Below, one piece after another: positions 24,492 to 33,900 of a stretch of 64,000 nucleotides of DNA (positions are counted from its first letter, which is position 1; each line of letters starts with the position of its first letter). A program made the translations under genes and the position numbers. The DNA is taken from the NCBI RefSeq assembly GCF_900176645.1, contig NZ_FXAN01000037.1, positions 1-64,000 of the forward strand, in the 5' to 3' direction. The notes below the pieces were generated by a model. The model did not search any database and had not been told where the DNA came from. It saw only the letters and a program-made list of their open reading frames with translations. The stretch is from Burkholderia singularis (lineage in GTDB: Bacteria > Pseudomonadota > Gammaproteobacteria > Burkholderiales > Burkholderiaceae).

Positions 24492-27400
24492 ATGTCGAAT
24501 TCCATTCTGCCGAACTCCTACCTGAAGGGGAAACGGGTACTGGTGACGGGCGGGGCGAAAAACGTCGGCAAGGCAATCTGCCGACGATTCGCCGAAGCTG
24601 GCGCTCATGTCATCGTCAACTTCTTCCATTCGCTCGATGCATCCAAGGAAACCGCGGCAGAGCTGCGCGCGCTCGGTGCGACGGTCGACGTCGTGCGCGC
24701 GTCGGTGGCTCAGGAGGCGCAAGTCAACCGGATGTTCGACGAGATCGAGGCGAAATACGGAACGATCGACATTCTCGTCAACAACGCGGCGTCGGGCGCG
24801 CTGCTGCCGATCGACGACATCGAATCCGCGCATTTCGACCGCGCGATCGACACCAATCTGAAAGGCGCATTCTGGTGCGCGCGCCGCGCCGCGCGGCTGA
24901 TGGCGCGCGCCGGCGGCGGCGCGATCGTCAACGTGTCGTCGGTGGGCGCGATTCTGGTGCCGGCCAACTATCTCGTGGTCGGCACGGCGAAGGCCGCGCT
25001 CGAATCGCTGACGCGCTATCTGGCTGTCGAGTACGCGCAGGCCGGCATTCGCGTGAACGGCGCGTCGTCGACGCTGATCGACGGCGACGTCGCCGCGCAA
25101 TTCCCCGATCCCGAGAATACGAAGCGTTCGAGCATCGCGGCGACGCCGCTGGGCCGGCTCGCGACGCCGGACGATCTCGCGGACGTCGTGCTGTTTCTCG
25201 CGTCGGATGCGGCGCGCTGGATTACCGGGCAGGTGATTGTCGCGGACGGCGGGATGTCGCTGTGCAGCGAAGGTCTGTCGCCGCGGCCTGAGTGGCGCAC
25301 GCAGCCGGATGCGGGGCACGCAGCGGCCGCGGCGCCGGTTGCGCCGGCAAATGCCGCCGCCGCGGTGAACGCGGCGCAGACGGCGGCATTCGGGCAGGCT
25401 GCGCAAGCGAGCGCCGCGCATGCCGCACCGGCGGTGGGTTCGGCCGCCGCCGCACCGTCCGCGCAAGCGTTGGCTGCGTCGCTGACGCAAGCGCCGGCCG
25501 CCTTCGCGCAGACGGCGCCCGCTGTGGCTGCCGCTGCATCGGCGCCTGCCGCCGCGCTTGCGCAAGCGGTTGCCGCGCCGCAAGCGGCAGCGCCTGCCAC
25601 CGCACAAGCGCCCGCCGCCGATTCGAGCGACGACGCTGACGACGCCGACGAAATCGCCGTCGTCGGGATGGGTGTCGCGCTGCCGGGCGCGAGCGATCCG
25701 CAGGCATTCTGGCGGGCGCTTCTCGACGGCCCCGAGCTGTTCGGCAACGTGCCGCCCGATCGTTGGGATTACCGATCGTTCTATTCGCCCGACCTGTCGG
25801 CCGAAGACAAGAGCTATCAGTCGCGCTCGGTGTTCATCGAGCATTTCGAGCCCGAGGCGAAGCTGCGCGCCGAGATCGACGCCGCCGCCGCGCCGCACGA
25901 GCTGACGACCCTGTGGCTGCGCCATTCGCTGCGCCAGGCGCTCGCCGGCGTGACCATTCGCGACGGCGACCGCACATCGTTCGTCGTCGGCTACACCGCC
26001 GACGGCAGCCAGCATCTCGAGGAAGGGATGGTGCTGGCGGCCATGCGCACGCGGCTTGGCGCGGCGCTCGACGAGGCCGGCGTGACGGCCGAGGCGCGCG
26101 CGCGCCGCATCGCGCAGATCGACGCCATGCTGCGCGCGCGCTATGCGCGCGGCAACGAGGGCGAGCTTGCCGAATTTTTCCCACACCGGGTGGGCTTGAA
26201 CGCCATGCGCGGCGTGCTGCCCGACGACGCCGAATACATGATGATCGACACCGCATGCTCGTCGTCGCTCTATTCGGTCGATCTCGGCCTGAAGAGCCTG
26301 CTCGAGGGCAAGCATGACGTGGTCGCGTGCGGCGGTGCGTTCGCGCTCGCGCCGCGCGGCTCGGTGATGTTCGCGAAGCTGCACGGGTTGTCCAAGAGCG
26401 GCGAGGTGCGCCCGCTCGACAAGGCCAGCGACGGCGTGCTGTTTGCCGACGGCGCGGGCATCGTGATCCTCAAGCGCCTGAAGCGGGCGATCGCCGACGG
26501 CGACCGCGTGCTCGGCGTGCTGAAGACGTTCGGCTCGTCGTCGGACGGCAAGGGCAAGGCGATCTACGCGCCGAATTCGGCCGGCCAGAGCATTGCGATC
26601 GGCCGCGCATACCAGCAGACCGACGTGCCGAAGGCATCGATCGACTGGGTCGTCGCGCACGCGACCGGCACGCCGGCCGGCGATCTCGCCGAATTCCAGA
26701 GCCTGCGCGAGATGCTGTCCCGCGAGCGGCCGGTGCAGGTCACGTCGAACAAATCGCTCGTCGGGCATACCGGCTGGGCGGCGGGTGTCGTATCGCTGAT
26801 TCAGGTGCTGCTCGCGCTCGAGCACGGCTGCATTCCGCCGCAGCACCGGTTTGCCGAGCCGCCGGCCGAGTTCGAGATCGAATCGAGCGGCCTCACGGTG
26901 CCCACGCGCCCGGTCGATTGGCCGCGCAAGCCGCACGCGCCGCGTTTTGCGGCCGTGTCGGGCTTCGGCTTCGGCGGCACGAACGGCCACTTGATCGTCG
27001 GCGAATACCGGCCGGATCTGCGCGCGCCGAAGCCGGCCGCGCGCGTCAACCGCGAGCCGCTTGCGATCGTCGGCTGGTCGGCGAAGGTTCCCGGCCTCGA
27101 CAGCCGCGACGCCGTCGCCGCATGGCTTGCCGGCACCGGCGCGAAGCCGGGCGCGAGCTTCGGCCTCACGTATGCGCTGCCGAGCTTCGAGCGCGTGCGC
27201 ATGCCGCCCGCGGTGCTGCGCGCGCTCGATCGCTGCCAATTGATGGCGCTCGACGCCGCGCACGATCTGCGCGAGCAGATCAGTGACTACTGGCGCGCGC
27301 ATGCGAACACGATCGGCGTGGTGATGGGGCATATGGGCCCGACGCGCAACGCCGCGCTGTACGCGAGCCGCTGCTATATCGACGATATCGCGACCGCCGT

Positions 27401-30400
27401 GCGCGCGGGCGCCGACGATGCGTCGCGCGCCGCGCTCGACGAGCTGCTCGCGCGCGTTGCGGACAAAACAAAGAGCCTCGTGCCGCCGACCACCGAGAAT
27501 TCGTTCCCCGGCATGATGCCGAACGTGATTCCGGCGCGCGTGGCGAATTACTACGATCTGCACGGGATGAACATGACTGTCGACGCCGGACATGCGTCGA
27601 CGCTGGCCGCGTTCGAAGTCGCGTCGCGCTTCCTGAGGAGCGGTGAACTCGATATGGCGATCGTCGGCGGCATCAACGGCAACTCGGCCGACGAAGTGCA
27701 GCCCGCGTTCGACAAGCCGCTCGCCGAGGGCATCGTGCTGTTCGCGGTGACCACCAAGGTGCAGGCCGAGGCGGCCGGGCTGCCGGTGCTGGCGTGGGTC
27801 GAAAGCGGTCGCGAGTTCGACGAAGGGCTCGCGCCTGCGGTGTTGCGCGATGCGGCTGGCCGCGAGATCACGTATGCGGGCGCCGACGGCGCGCTCGCGG
27901 TGCTGCGCGCGCTCGTGAGCGGTCCGGATGCGGCATCGATCGCGTTTGGCAACGGCGCCGATCAGGTGCGCTTCGGATTGCGCGTCGATCGCAAGCAGCC
28001 GCCGGCGCCCGTTGATCGCACGCGCAAGAGCGCGGGCGCCGCAGCCAGCGCCGTCGTACCGGGCGCGTCGGCCCAGCCGGCTGTTGCTGGCGTTGCCGCC
28101 GTGCCGGCCACTGCCGCCGCCGTTGCCACCGCGCACGCATTGGTTGCGCCCGGCGCGCCGGCCACGCCGCGCGTGGCGATTCCGCAGACGCTGAAAGCTG
28201 TCGACGTCGCCGCGGACGGCGAACCGCTCGGCGTTACCCGTTACCGGATCGAATGGCTGGACACGCCGTGGCAGGCGGGCGCCGGCACCCTGGCGTATCT
28301 GCCCGCAGGCAGCGTGGTCGTCACCGATATGCCTGAGCTGCTCGACGGCATCGGCATGCTGCCCGCCGATCTGCTGGTGCTCTCCACGCGTGCGACGACG
28401 TTCTCGCGCGCACGCGTCGCGGTGATCGACACGGTCGACGAAACCGCGCTGCAAGCGCTGATTCCGGCCGGCACGAGCCACGTGCGCGTGCTGACTTCGT
28501 TGAACGCGAGCGCGCTCGCGCCGGACCATCTCGCCGCGCCGACGCCGCAGCGGCTGAAGCTGCACGATCTCGCGTTCGTCACGCTCAAGCAGTGCTATGA
28601 CGATGTGGCCGCCGAAGGCTCGTTCGTCGAGCTGCTGCTCGACGCGGTGAAGGACGGCGTGCCGCACCCGGACGCCGGCATGTTTACCGGATTCGCCAAG
28701 GCGCTCGCGATCGAGCTGCCGAAAGCGCGCTCGCTCGCGGTGCTCACGAGCGATGCGGATATCCGCCAAGGCGTCGCGCAGGCCGAGCGCGAGAGCGGCG
28801 CGCAGCATCTGCTGCCGGTGGTCGCGCTGGCGGGTGCGCGGCGCTTGACGCCGCGCGTCACGCGCGATGCGGGCGCGCTGCCCGCCGATGGCCTCGCGCG
28901 GATCGGCCCCGATTCGGTGATCGTCGCGTTCGGCGGCGCGCGCGGCATCACGGCCGAGCTGATGAAATCGGTGGCCGAGCATTTCCGCCCGACGATCTAC
29001 CTGATCGGCAGCAGCGCGCTCGACGCTTACGGCCCGGACGTATACGCAGGCAGCGACGAAGCGTTCGCGCGCCGCCGCGCCGATTACATCCGCGAGCAGA
29101 AAGCGTTGAACCCGACGCTGCCGCTGCCCGCGATCATCAAGGCGTTCGAGCGTCAGATCGACGCCCGCGCCGCGCGCCGCAACATCGACGTGATGCAGTC
29201 GTACTGCGGCCCGAACAAGGTGTTCTATCTGCGCGCGAACGTGCTTGACGCGCAGAGCGTGCGCGCCGCGGTCGAACGGATCACCGCCGCCGGCCGGCCG
29301 GTCGATCTCGTCATCAACGCGGCGGGCCTCAATCGCTCGGCGTCGGTCAACGTGAAATCGTTCGCGGATTTCGTCGCGGTGCGCGACATCAAGATTCGCG
29401 GCTATTGGAATCTGCGCAGCGCGTTCGGCGCCGCGCAGCCGCGCGCGTGGTGCAACTTCGGCTCGTTCATCGGGCTGACGGGGCAGGCGGGCGAAACCGA
29501 TTACGCATCGGGCAACGATTTCCTGAACACGCAGGCGGCCTATCACCGCGAGGCGCTCGCGCAGGACGAGTTTACGATCGGCTGGACGCTGTGGCGCTCG
29601 GTCGGCCTCGGCTCGAACCCCGTGACGCGCGCGTTCCTCGAGAAGAGCGGGCTGTTCACCAGCATGCGGACCAACGAGGGGATTCATCACTTCCTGCGCG
29701 AGATCAACCTGAGCGCGCGCGCCGCCAGTTCCGTACATCTCGGCGACGCCGAGCGCCGTGCGATCGAGGCCTATCTGCCGACATTCTTCGACAACGATGC
29801 GCAAGCTGTGCCAGCGGCGCATGCCACGTCGGCCCCGAGCGAACCGTCGATGCCGAGCGCGTCGTCGAACCGGCGCGCGCCGGGTCAGCGCGCCGAGCCG
29901 CACGCACCGGCCGCGGCCCAACCCGTGCCGCAATCCGCGCCTGCCGTGCCGGCAGCCGCGCGCGATTTCTACCTGGGCCGCGAAGTGAGCCGCACGAGCG
30001 ACAGCGTGACGTTCGAGCGCGTCTTCGACCTGCGTACCGACGCGTATTTGCAGCACCACGTCGTCAACGGCTTCGCGACGCTGCCCGGCACGTTCGTGCC
30101 GGAGCTCGCCGCCGAAGCCGCGCTGAAGCTGATACCGGGGCAGTGCGTGGTGGGTTTCCGCGACGCCGCGTTCCGCCATTTCCTGCGCGTCTATGACGCG
30201 GACCGGCCGAGCACCAAGCGGATTCACGCGCAGCTCGTCGGCCGCGAAGGCGACACGTCGGTCGTGCAGGTGCGGGTGACGGGCGACGTGTTCGCGCCGA
30301 ACGGCCAGCTTTTGGTGCGCGACAAGCTGCACTTCGAGATCAAGGCCCTCGTCGCGCCGCGCTACGCGTATGCGCCGGTATGGCCCGCACAGAGCGAGCC

Positions 30401-30932
30401 GCGCACGCCGGTCGCCGATCCCTACCATTTCGAATCGGCGCCCGTGCGCCTGACCAATATGTTCGTGTCCACCACCGACACGGGCATGAGCGCGTCGGGC
30501 AAGGGCGCGCGCTATCAACTGAACGTCGCCGTCGACGATCCGGTGTTCTCGCGCTTCGTGGTCCCGAGCATCATGCTCGACGGCCTGGCACGGGTCGCCG
30601 CGCTGAACTATGTCGCCGACGACTATATTCCGCTTGCTGCTCCGCTGACGATCGGCCGAATCGATCTATACGAAGGCGGCAACGATTGCGAACTGACGAG
30701 CCGTCACGAGCGGATCGATCTGTACGCAACGCCGCGCGAGTTCGCGCTTGAAGGCGGGCATGGCGGCAACCGCTTCGTCGCGGTGCGCCCCGACGGCCGG
30801 ATGCTGATGCAGATGACCGACGTGACGGGCGTCGTGATCGGCTACGTGCACCGGACGACGGGCGCCTATGCGACGAAGGCCGAAGTCGACGCGCTCGTCG
30901 CGCGTCGCGCAACCGAAAGGGAGACGGCATGA
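24492..30932 (+). CDS. Giant FabL-like ER-KS-CLF-KR-DH synthase
   Basis: 2146 residues. Domains in order: (1) 1-260, an SDR enoyl reductase resembling Bacillus FabL, with GGAKNVGKA, NNAASG and the enoyl-reductase pair Tyr160-x6-Lys167 (NYLVVGTAKAALE). (2) An Ala/Pro linker to about 380. (3) Ketosynthase 385-835, with active DTACSSS (Cys589), HATGTPAGD and NKSLVGHTG. (4) A ketosynthase-like chain-length-factor domain 850-1190, with His1034 in place of the catalytic Cys (VDAGHAST). (5) A split KR 1245-1740, with GGARGIT, Ser1658, Tyr1671 and Asn1675. (6) A hotdog DH 1820-2110, with H1856-x3-G-x4-P. No ACP or AT inside; those come from the preceding protein. The KS-CLF pairing and the KR resemble PUFA/enediyne synthases. 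Its stop overlaps the next ATG. Confidence 0.93.
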   Translation: MSNSILPNSYLKGKRVLVTGGAKNVGKAICRRFAEAGAHVIVNFFHSLDASKETAAELRALGATVDVVRASVAQEAQVNRMFDEIEAKYGTIDILVNNAASGALLPIDDIESAHFDRAIDTNLKGAFWCARRAARLMARAGGGAIVNVSSVGAILVPANYLVVGTAKAALESLTRYLAVEYAQAGIRVNGASSTLIDGDVAAQFPDPENTKRSSIAATPLGRLATPDDLADVVLFLASDAARWITGQVIVADGGMSLCSEGLSPRPEWRTQPDAGHAAAAAPVAPANAAAAVNAAQTAAFGQAAQASAAHAAPAVGSAAAAPSAQALAASLTQAPAAFAQTAPAVAAAASAPAAALAQAVAAPQAAAPATAQAPAADSSDDADDADEIAVVGMGVALPGASDPQAFWRALLDGPELFGNVPPDRWDYRSFYSPDLSAEDKSYQSRSVFIEHFEPEAKLRAEIDAAAAPHELTTLWLRHSLRQALAGVTIRDGDRTSFVVGYTADGSQHLEEGMVLAAMRTRLGAALDEAGVTAEARARRIAQIDAMLRARYARGNEGELAEFFPHRVGLNAMRGVLPDDAEYMMIDTACSSSLYSVDLGLKSLLEGKHDVVACGGAFALAPRGSVMFAKLHGLSKSGEVRPLDKASDGVLFADGAGIVILKRLKRAIADGDRVLGVLKTFGSSSDGKGKAIYAPNSAGQSIAIGRAYQQTDVPKASIDWVVAHATGTPAGDLAEFQSLREMLSRERPVQVTSNKSLVGHTGWAAGVVSLIQVLLALEHGCIPPQHRFAEPPAEFEIESSGLTVPTRPVDWPRKPHAPRFAAVSGFGFGGTNGHLIVGEYRPDLRAPKPAARVNREPLAIVGWSAKVPGLDSRDAVAAWLAGTGAKPGASFGLTYALPSFERVRMPPAVLRALDRCQLMALDAAHDLREQISDYWRAHANTIGVVMGHMGPTRNAALYASRCYIDDIATAVRAGADDASRAALDELLARVADKTKSLVPPTTENSFPGMMPNVIPARVANYYDLHGMNMTVDAGHASTLAAFEVASRFLRSGELDMAIVGGINGNSADEVQPAFDKPLAEGIVLFAVTTKVQAEAAGLPVLAWVESGREFDEGLAPAVLRDAAGREITYAGADGALAVLRALVSGPDAASIAFGNGADQVRFGLRVDRKQPPAPVDRTRKSAGAAASAVVPGASAQPAVAGVAAVPATAAAVATAHALVAPGAPATPRVAIPQTLKAVDVAADGEPLGVTRYRIEWLDTPWQAGAGTLAYLPAGSVVVTDMPELLDGIGMLPADLLVLSTRATTFSRARVAVIDTVDETALQALIPAGTSHVRVLTSLNASALAPDHLAAPTPQRLKLHDLAFVTLKQCYDDVAAEGSFVELLLDAVKDGVPHPDAGMFTGFAKALAIELPKARSLAVLTSDADIRQGVAQAERESGAQHLLPVVALAGARRLTPRVTRDAGALPADGLARIGPDSVIVAFGGARGITAELMKSVAEHFRPTIYLIGSSALDAYGPDVYAGSDEAFARRRADYIREQKALNPTLPLPAIIKAFERQIDARAARRNIDVMQSYCGPNKVFYLRANVLDAQSVRAAVERITAAGRPVDLVINAAGLNRSASVNVKSFADFVAVRDIKIRGYWNLRSAFGAAQPRAWCNFGSFIGLTGQAGETDYASGNDFLNTQAAYHREALAQDEFTIGWTLWRSVGLGSNPVTRAFLEKSGLFTSMRTNEGIHHFLREINLSARAASSVHLGDAERRAIEAYLPTFFDNDAQAVPAAHATSAPSEPSMPSASSNRRAPGQRAEPHAPAAAQPVPQSAPAVPAAARDFYLGREVSRTSDSVTFERVFDLRTDAYLQHHVVNGFATLPGTFVPELAAEAALKLIPGQCVVGFRDAAFRHFLRVYDADRPSTKRIHAQLVGREGDTSVVQVRVTGDVFAPNGQLLVRDKLHFEIKALVAPRYAYAPVWPAQSEPRTPVADPYHFESAPVRLTNMFVSTTDTGMSASGKGARYQLNVAVDDPVFSRFVVPSIMLDGLARVAALNYVADDYIPLAAPLTIGRIDLYEGGNDCELTSRHERIDLYATPREFALEGGHGGNRFVAVRPDGRMLMQMTDVTGVVIGYVHRTTGAYATKAEVDALVARRATERETA

Positions 30933-33900
30933 GCAAACGCAGCCAAGCGCCGGGGCCGCGCGGCAGCCTCATGATGGGTAATTTGGCCGAGTACAAGCGT
31001 AATCCGATCACGATGCTGCTGCGCCTGCAGCAGCAATACGGCGACGTCGTGCGCAACCGGCTCGGGCCTTTCGTCACGCATGCGCTCGCGCATCCGGACT
31101 ACGTCCAGTACGTATTGCAGGAGAATCATCGCAACTACGTGCGCGGACGCTTCTACGACAATTTCAAGAAGTTTTTCGGCGACGGCATTTTGACGACCGA
31201 CGGCGACTTTTGGCGTCGCCACCGGCGCGTCGTTCAGCCGCTGTTTCACAAGAAGCAGGTCGAATCGCACGCGGCGGCGGTGGGCGACGCGGCGCTCGCG
31301 CTCGCGCACCGCTGGAGCGGGCTGCCGCCCGGCGAGGCGATCGACGTCGTCGAGGAAATGATGACGCTGAGCCTGAGAATGCTCGGCTTGATGGTCTTCA
31401 ACTCCGACGTGTCGACGCACGCTCAAGCGCTCGGGCCGGCCGTGCGCTTCGGAATCGAAGCGATGATGCCGCAGGGCGACGCAAACGATTTCACGCCGCG
31501 CTGGGTGCCCACGCGCTTCAATCGCAAGGTCGCGCATGCGCAGCGCGCGATCAACACGATCATCGACAGGATCATTGCCGACCATCGCGAAGGCAACTGC
31601 GAGCCGAGCGATGTGATCTCGATGCTGATGAACGCCCGCGACCCGGACACCGGCCAGCCGCTGACGCAAAAGGAAGTGCACGACGAAGTGCTGACGGTGT
31701 TCCTCGCCGGGCACGAGACGACGGGCTCGGGCCTCGCGTGGGCGCTCTATGCGCTCGCGCAGCATCCGGCGGTATTGCGCCAGTTGCGCGAGGAACTCGA
31801 CGCGCGGCTCGGCGGGCGGGCGCCGACGGTGCAGGATCTCGAGCAACTGCCGTATCTGCAACAGGTGGTCGACGAGGTGCTGCGCGTCTATCCGCCGATC
31901 TGGGGCTTCACGCGCGATCTCGTCGACGACGACGAGATCGGCGGCTATCACATCCCGGCGGGCTCGTCGATTTTCGTGTCGCCTTACGTCACGCATCGGC
32001 ATCCCGCGTTCTGGCGCAATCCGGACGCGTTCGACCCGGAGAACTTCGCAAGCGAGGCGACCGTCGGCCGCCATCGCTACGCATTCTTCCCGTTCGGCGG
32101 CGGGATGCGCAAATGCATCGGCTTTCAGACCGCGCTGCTGCAAATGCGCGTGCTGGTGGCGGTGATCGCGCAGCATTGCGATTTGAACGCGCTGCCCGGC
32201 CACCCGATCGAGCTTGGCGCGATGATCTCGCTGCGGCCGGTGCACGGCATTCGGCTGATCGTGAAGCCGCGCGAGCGCGAGCGCAGCCATTTCGCGCGCG
32301 TGCGCGAATACGAGCAGGCGCGTGCGGCCGATCAGGCCGGCGGCTATGCGGGCAATGAACGCGCGGTGTGCCCGATGCACGCGGCGCGCGAGCCGGGCGC
32401 GGCCGGTGCGGCGCACGCGGCCGGCGCGGCGGGACTCGCGGCGGCCTGCCCGGCGGCCGCATCGGCCGGCGCCGCAGAACCCGGCGCGCACGCGTTGGCC
32501 GACGCGGCCGATATGACCGATACGGCCGGCCAGCCGGCTTTGGCCGCGTCCGGTAGCGCGGCCGAGGCCGCGAGCGTGCCGAGCGTGCCGGCGTGGCGCT
32601 TTACGTGGCGTCCGACGCCCGTCGAGCCGGTGTCCGACATGCCGTCGTCCGCGTTGAGCGGCAAGCGGATCGCGCTCGTCAACGGGCGCGGCGGCACGGT
32701 CGAGCGCGTGGCGGCGGCGCTCGCGCGCGCGTGCGCGAAGGTGTCGGTGTTCGCGCCGGCCGAGCACGTCGATTGCGCAGTTGCCGCGAAAACGTTTCTC
32801 GACGAATCCGGCCCGCTCGACGGCATCATCGATCTCGGCCTCGAAACGCCGTTCGCGCTCGATGCGGCGAATGCGTGGGAAGCGCCGATGCGCCGCACGG
32901 TCGAGCTGCTGAAGGTGTGCTACGACGAATGGGCGGAGGTGGAGGACACGTCGCGGCTCTTCTATGTCGCCGTCACGTGGATGGACGGCATGATGGGCTA
33001 TGGCGACGACACGCTCACGCAACCGCTCGGCGGCCTGTGGGCGGGATTCGCGAAGACGCTGCCGCAGGAGCTGCCGAACTGCAACGTGCGGGTGCTCGAC
33101 ATCTCGCCGGACGAGACGCGCCGTGTCGACCGGTTGATCGTCAACGAGCTGTATCGCTGGGGGCTGTTCGAAGTCGGCTACCGGCAGGGCGTGCGCTATA
33201 CGCTGCACGCTCAACGCCATGAATTGCCGCCGGCGGAAGCGCCCGCGCCCGCGCTGCTCGCGCCGGGCGACGCCGTGCTGTTTTCCGGCGGCGCGCGCGG
33301 CATCGGCCTGCTGTGCGCGCGCGCGCTTGCCGAGCAGTACGGCTGCACGGTCATCGTCACGGGCCGCGACACGCCGCCGGAAGGCAGCGAGCCGTGGGCC
33401 GCGCTCAATGAAGAAGGGTTCAAGCGATACAGCCACGAGCAGTTGCGCGCCGCGTCGCCGGACAATCCGCCGAAAGCGATTCGCGCGCGCCTTTCCCGGC
33501 TCAAGCGCCAGCGTGCGCTGAAGGCGGCGCTCGACGAATTCGCCGCGCGCGATCTGCCGGTGCGCTATCGCGTCTGCGACGTGACCGATGCGGCCGCCGT
33601 GCGCGCGCTGTGCGACGAACTCGGCGATTCGCTGCGCATGGTGATTCACAACGCGGGCGTGGACCGTCCGGTGCGGCTCGTGCAGAAGAGCGCGGACGAT
33701 TTCGAGGCGACGGTGCGCACCAAGGTGCTCGGCTTCGCGAATCTGTGCGACGCGGTGCGTGCGCGTCCGCGGCTCGTGCGGTTCTGCAACGTCGGCTCGC
33801 TGACGGGCCGCTGGGGCGGCATGACGGGCGAGACCGATTACGCGGCCGCGAACGACGGTCTCGCGCGTCTGGGCCTGTGGGCGGCGCGCCATGCGCTGTC

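Noticed and set aside
24483-30518. Very long minus-strand frame opposite the giant synthase
   Set aside because: Arg/His-rich, low-complexity translation with no known motifs; it mirrors the real gene in high-GC DNA.
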